A DNA stretch of 64,000 bases, taken from assembly GCA_910574995.1 (NCBI GenBank), contig CAJTCS010000011.1, positions 39,278-103,277 on the forward strand, read 5' to 3'. The position numbers and the translations under genes are program-made. The notes beneath the pieces were generated by a model. That model was not told where the DNA came from. It ran no database searches and was given only the letters and a program-made list of their open reading frames with translations. Origin of the DNA: Oscillospiraceae bacterium. GTDB taxonomy: Bacteria > Bacillota > Clostridia > Oscillospirales > Acutalibacteraceae. Of this stretch, positions 63,873-64,000 are shown piece after piece. The first letter of the stretch is position 1. Each line of letters begins with the position of its first letter.

Positions 63873-64000
63873 GAGCCAGGCGAACCCCATACCGACAATC
63901 ACAATGGTCGGCGGGGTGTTCGTACTGGCTTGTCCATTGGAGTTTCTGATGGACAAATAAGGAAAAACCGCCGCATGGATATATCCCAGTGGCGGTTTTC
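63873..64000 (+). other. three consecutive hairpins after tRNA-Val, cut by the window edge
   Basis: A long imperfect hairpin (GCCAGGCGAACCCC.. with ..GGGGTGTTCGTACTGGC, about 63876-63932) is followed by TTGTCCAT with ATGGACAA and by AAAACCGCC with GGCGGTTTT. The last resembles a terminator. No gene is seen. Confidence 0.5.

Noticed and set aside
63873..64000. CRISPR array or group II intron fragment
   Set aside because: The three hairpins have different sequences and there are no regularly spaced repeats or intron-encoded protein.

Overview
The window is a GC-rich (about 60%) chromosomal segment of a spore-forming anaerobe of class Clostridia, most likely Oscillospiraceae/Ruminococcaceae-like. 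The evidence is spmA-spmB, a spoIIQ homologue behind a sigma-F-type promoter, the spoIIAA-spoIIAB-sigF operon and an alpha/beta SASP. Firmicutes-type regulation is also present: an L-box riboswitch, a LexA box, PerR and a DtxR-type regulator. Reverse rubrerythrin, feoAAB and a SCIFF thioether peptide with its radical-SAM maturase point to an anaerobe. No phage, CRISPR array, insertion sequence or plasmid gene is visible.

Layout. 0-9.7 kb: spore genes (spmAB, spoIIQ), an AzlCD branched-chain amino acid exporter, a GH4 alpha-galactosidase, fabH, a DtxR-family repressor, a monofunctional peptidoglycan transglycosylase and a DUF4317 protein. 9.8-14.4 kb: ferrous iron uptake (feoA, feoA, feoB and a Cys-rich FeoB partner) behind a promoter with TTAG-n6-CTAA boxes, then reverse rubrerythrin and PerR. 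14.4-16.4 kb: two TrkA-type NAD-binding proteins and an SH3 lipoprotein. 16.6-19.3 kb: an unrecognised system of five tandem paralogous 57-71 residue proteins behind a perfect consensus promoter, with repeated TTTATAAA sites shared with the promoter of the LacI-family gene just upstream. 19.3-28.4 kb: spoIIA operon, folC, valS, lexA, a flavodoxin, TetR and MTA/SAH nucleosidase. 28.5-35.5 kb: DUF2089/DUF4097 pair, amidohydrolase, Cu/Zn SOD, SASP, a membrane protein, dnaX and the SRP RNA. 35.5-44.5 kb: GNAT, NYN protein, a lone winged-helix protein, a membrane-Nudix fusion, a kinase-like protein, M28 peptidase, GH51 arabinofuranosidase and a GyrI-like protein. 44.8-53.6 kb: two SLH-anchored surface proteins (a cell-wall hydrolase and a BspA-like LRR protein), an NSS transporter and a phosphohexomutase. 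53.8-64 kb: a lysine riboswitch with an NhaC-family transporter, tRNA-Lys, murE, the SCIFF operon (peptide, maturase, PLP decarboxylase, YhhN-like protein, hydrolase), an Fe-S aldo/keto reductase and tRNA-Val.

Two dispersed repeat families occur. One is a 208-bp repeat whose edge carries the -35 box of valS in one copy and of the SCIFF operon in the other, so it looks like a mobile promoter. The other is a three-hairpin element whose two copies show a compensatory base change. A third, single-copy 167-bp element has long terminal inverted repeats.

The main candidate for an undescribed system is the five-gene small-protein array with its LacI-family regulator. Promoters, operators and hairpins were read by eye and are predictions.
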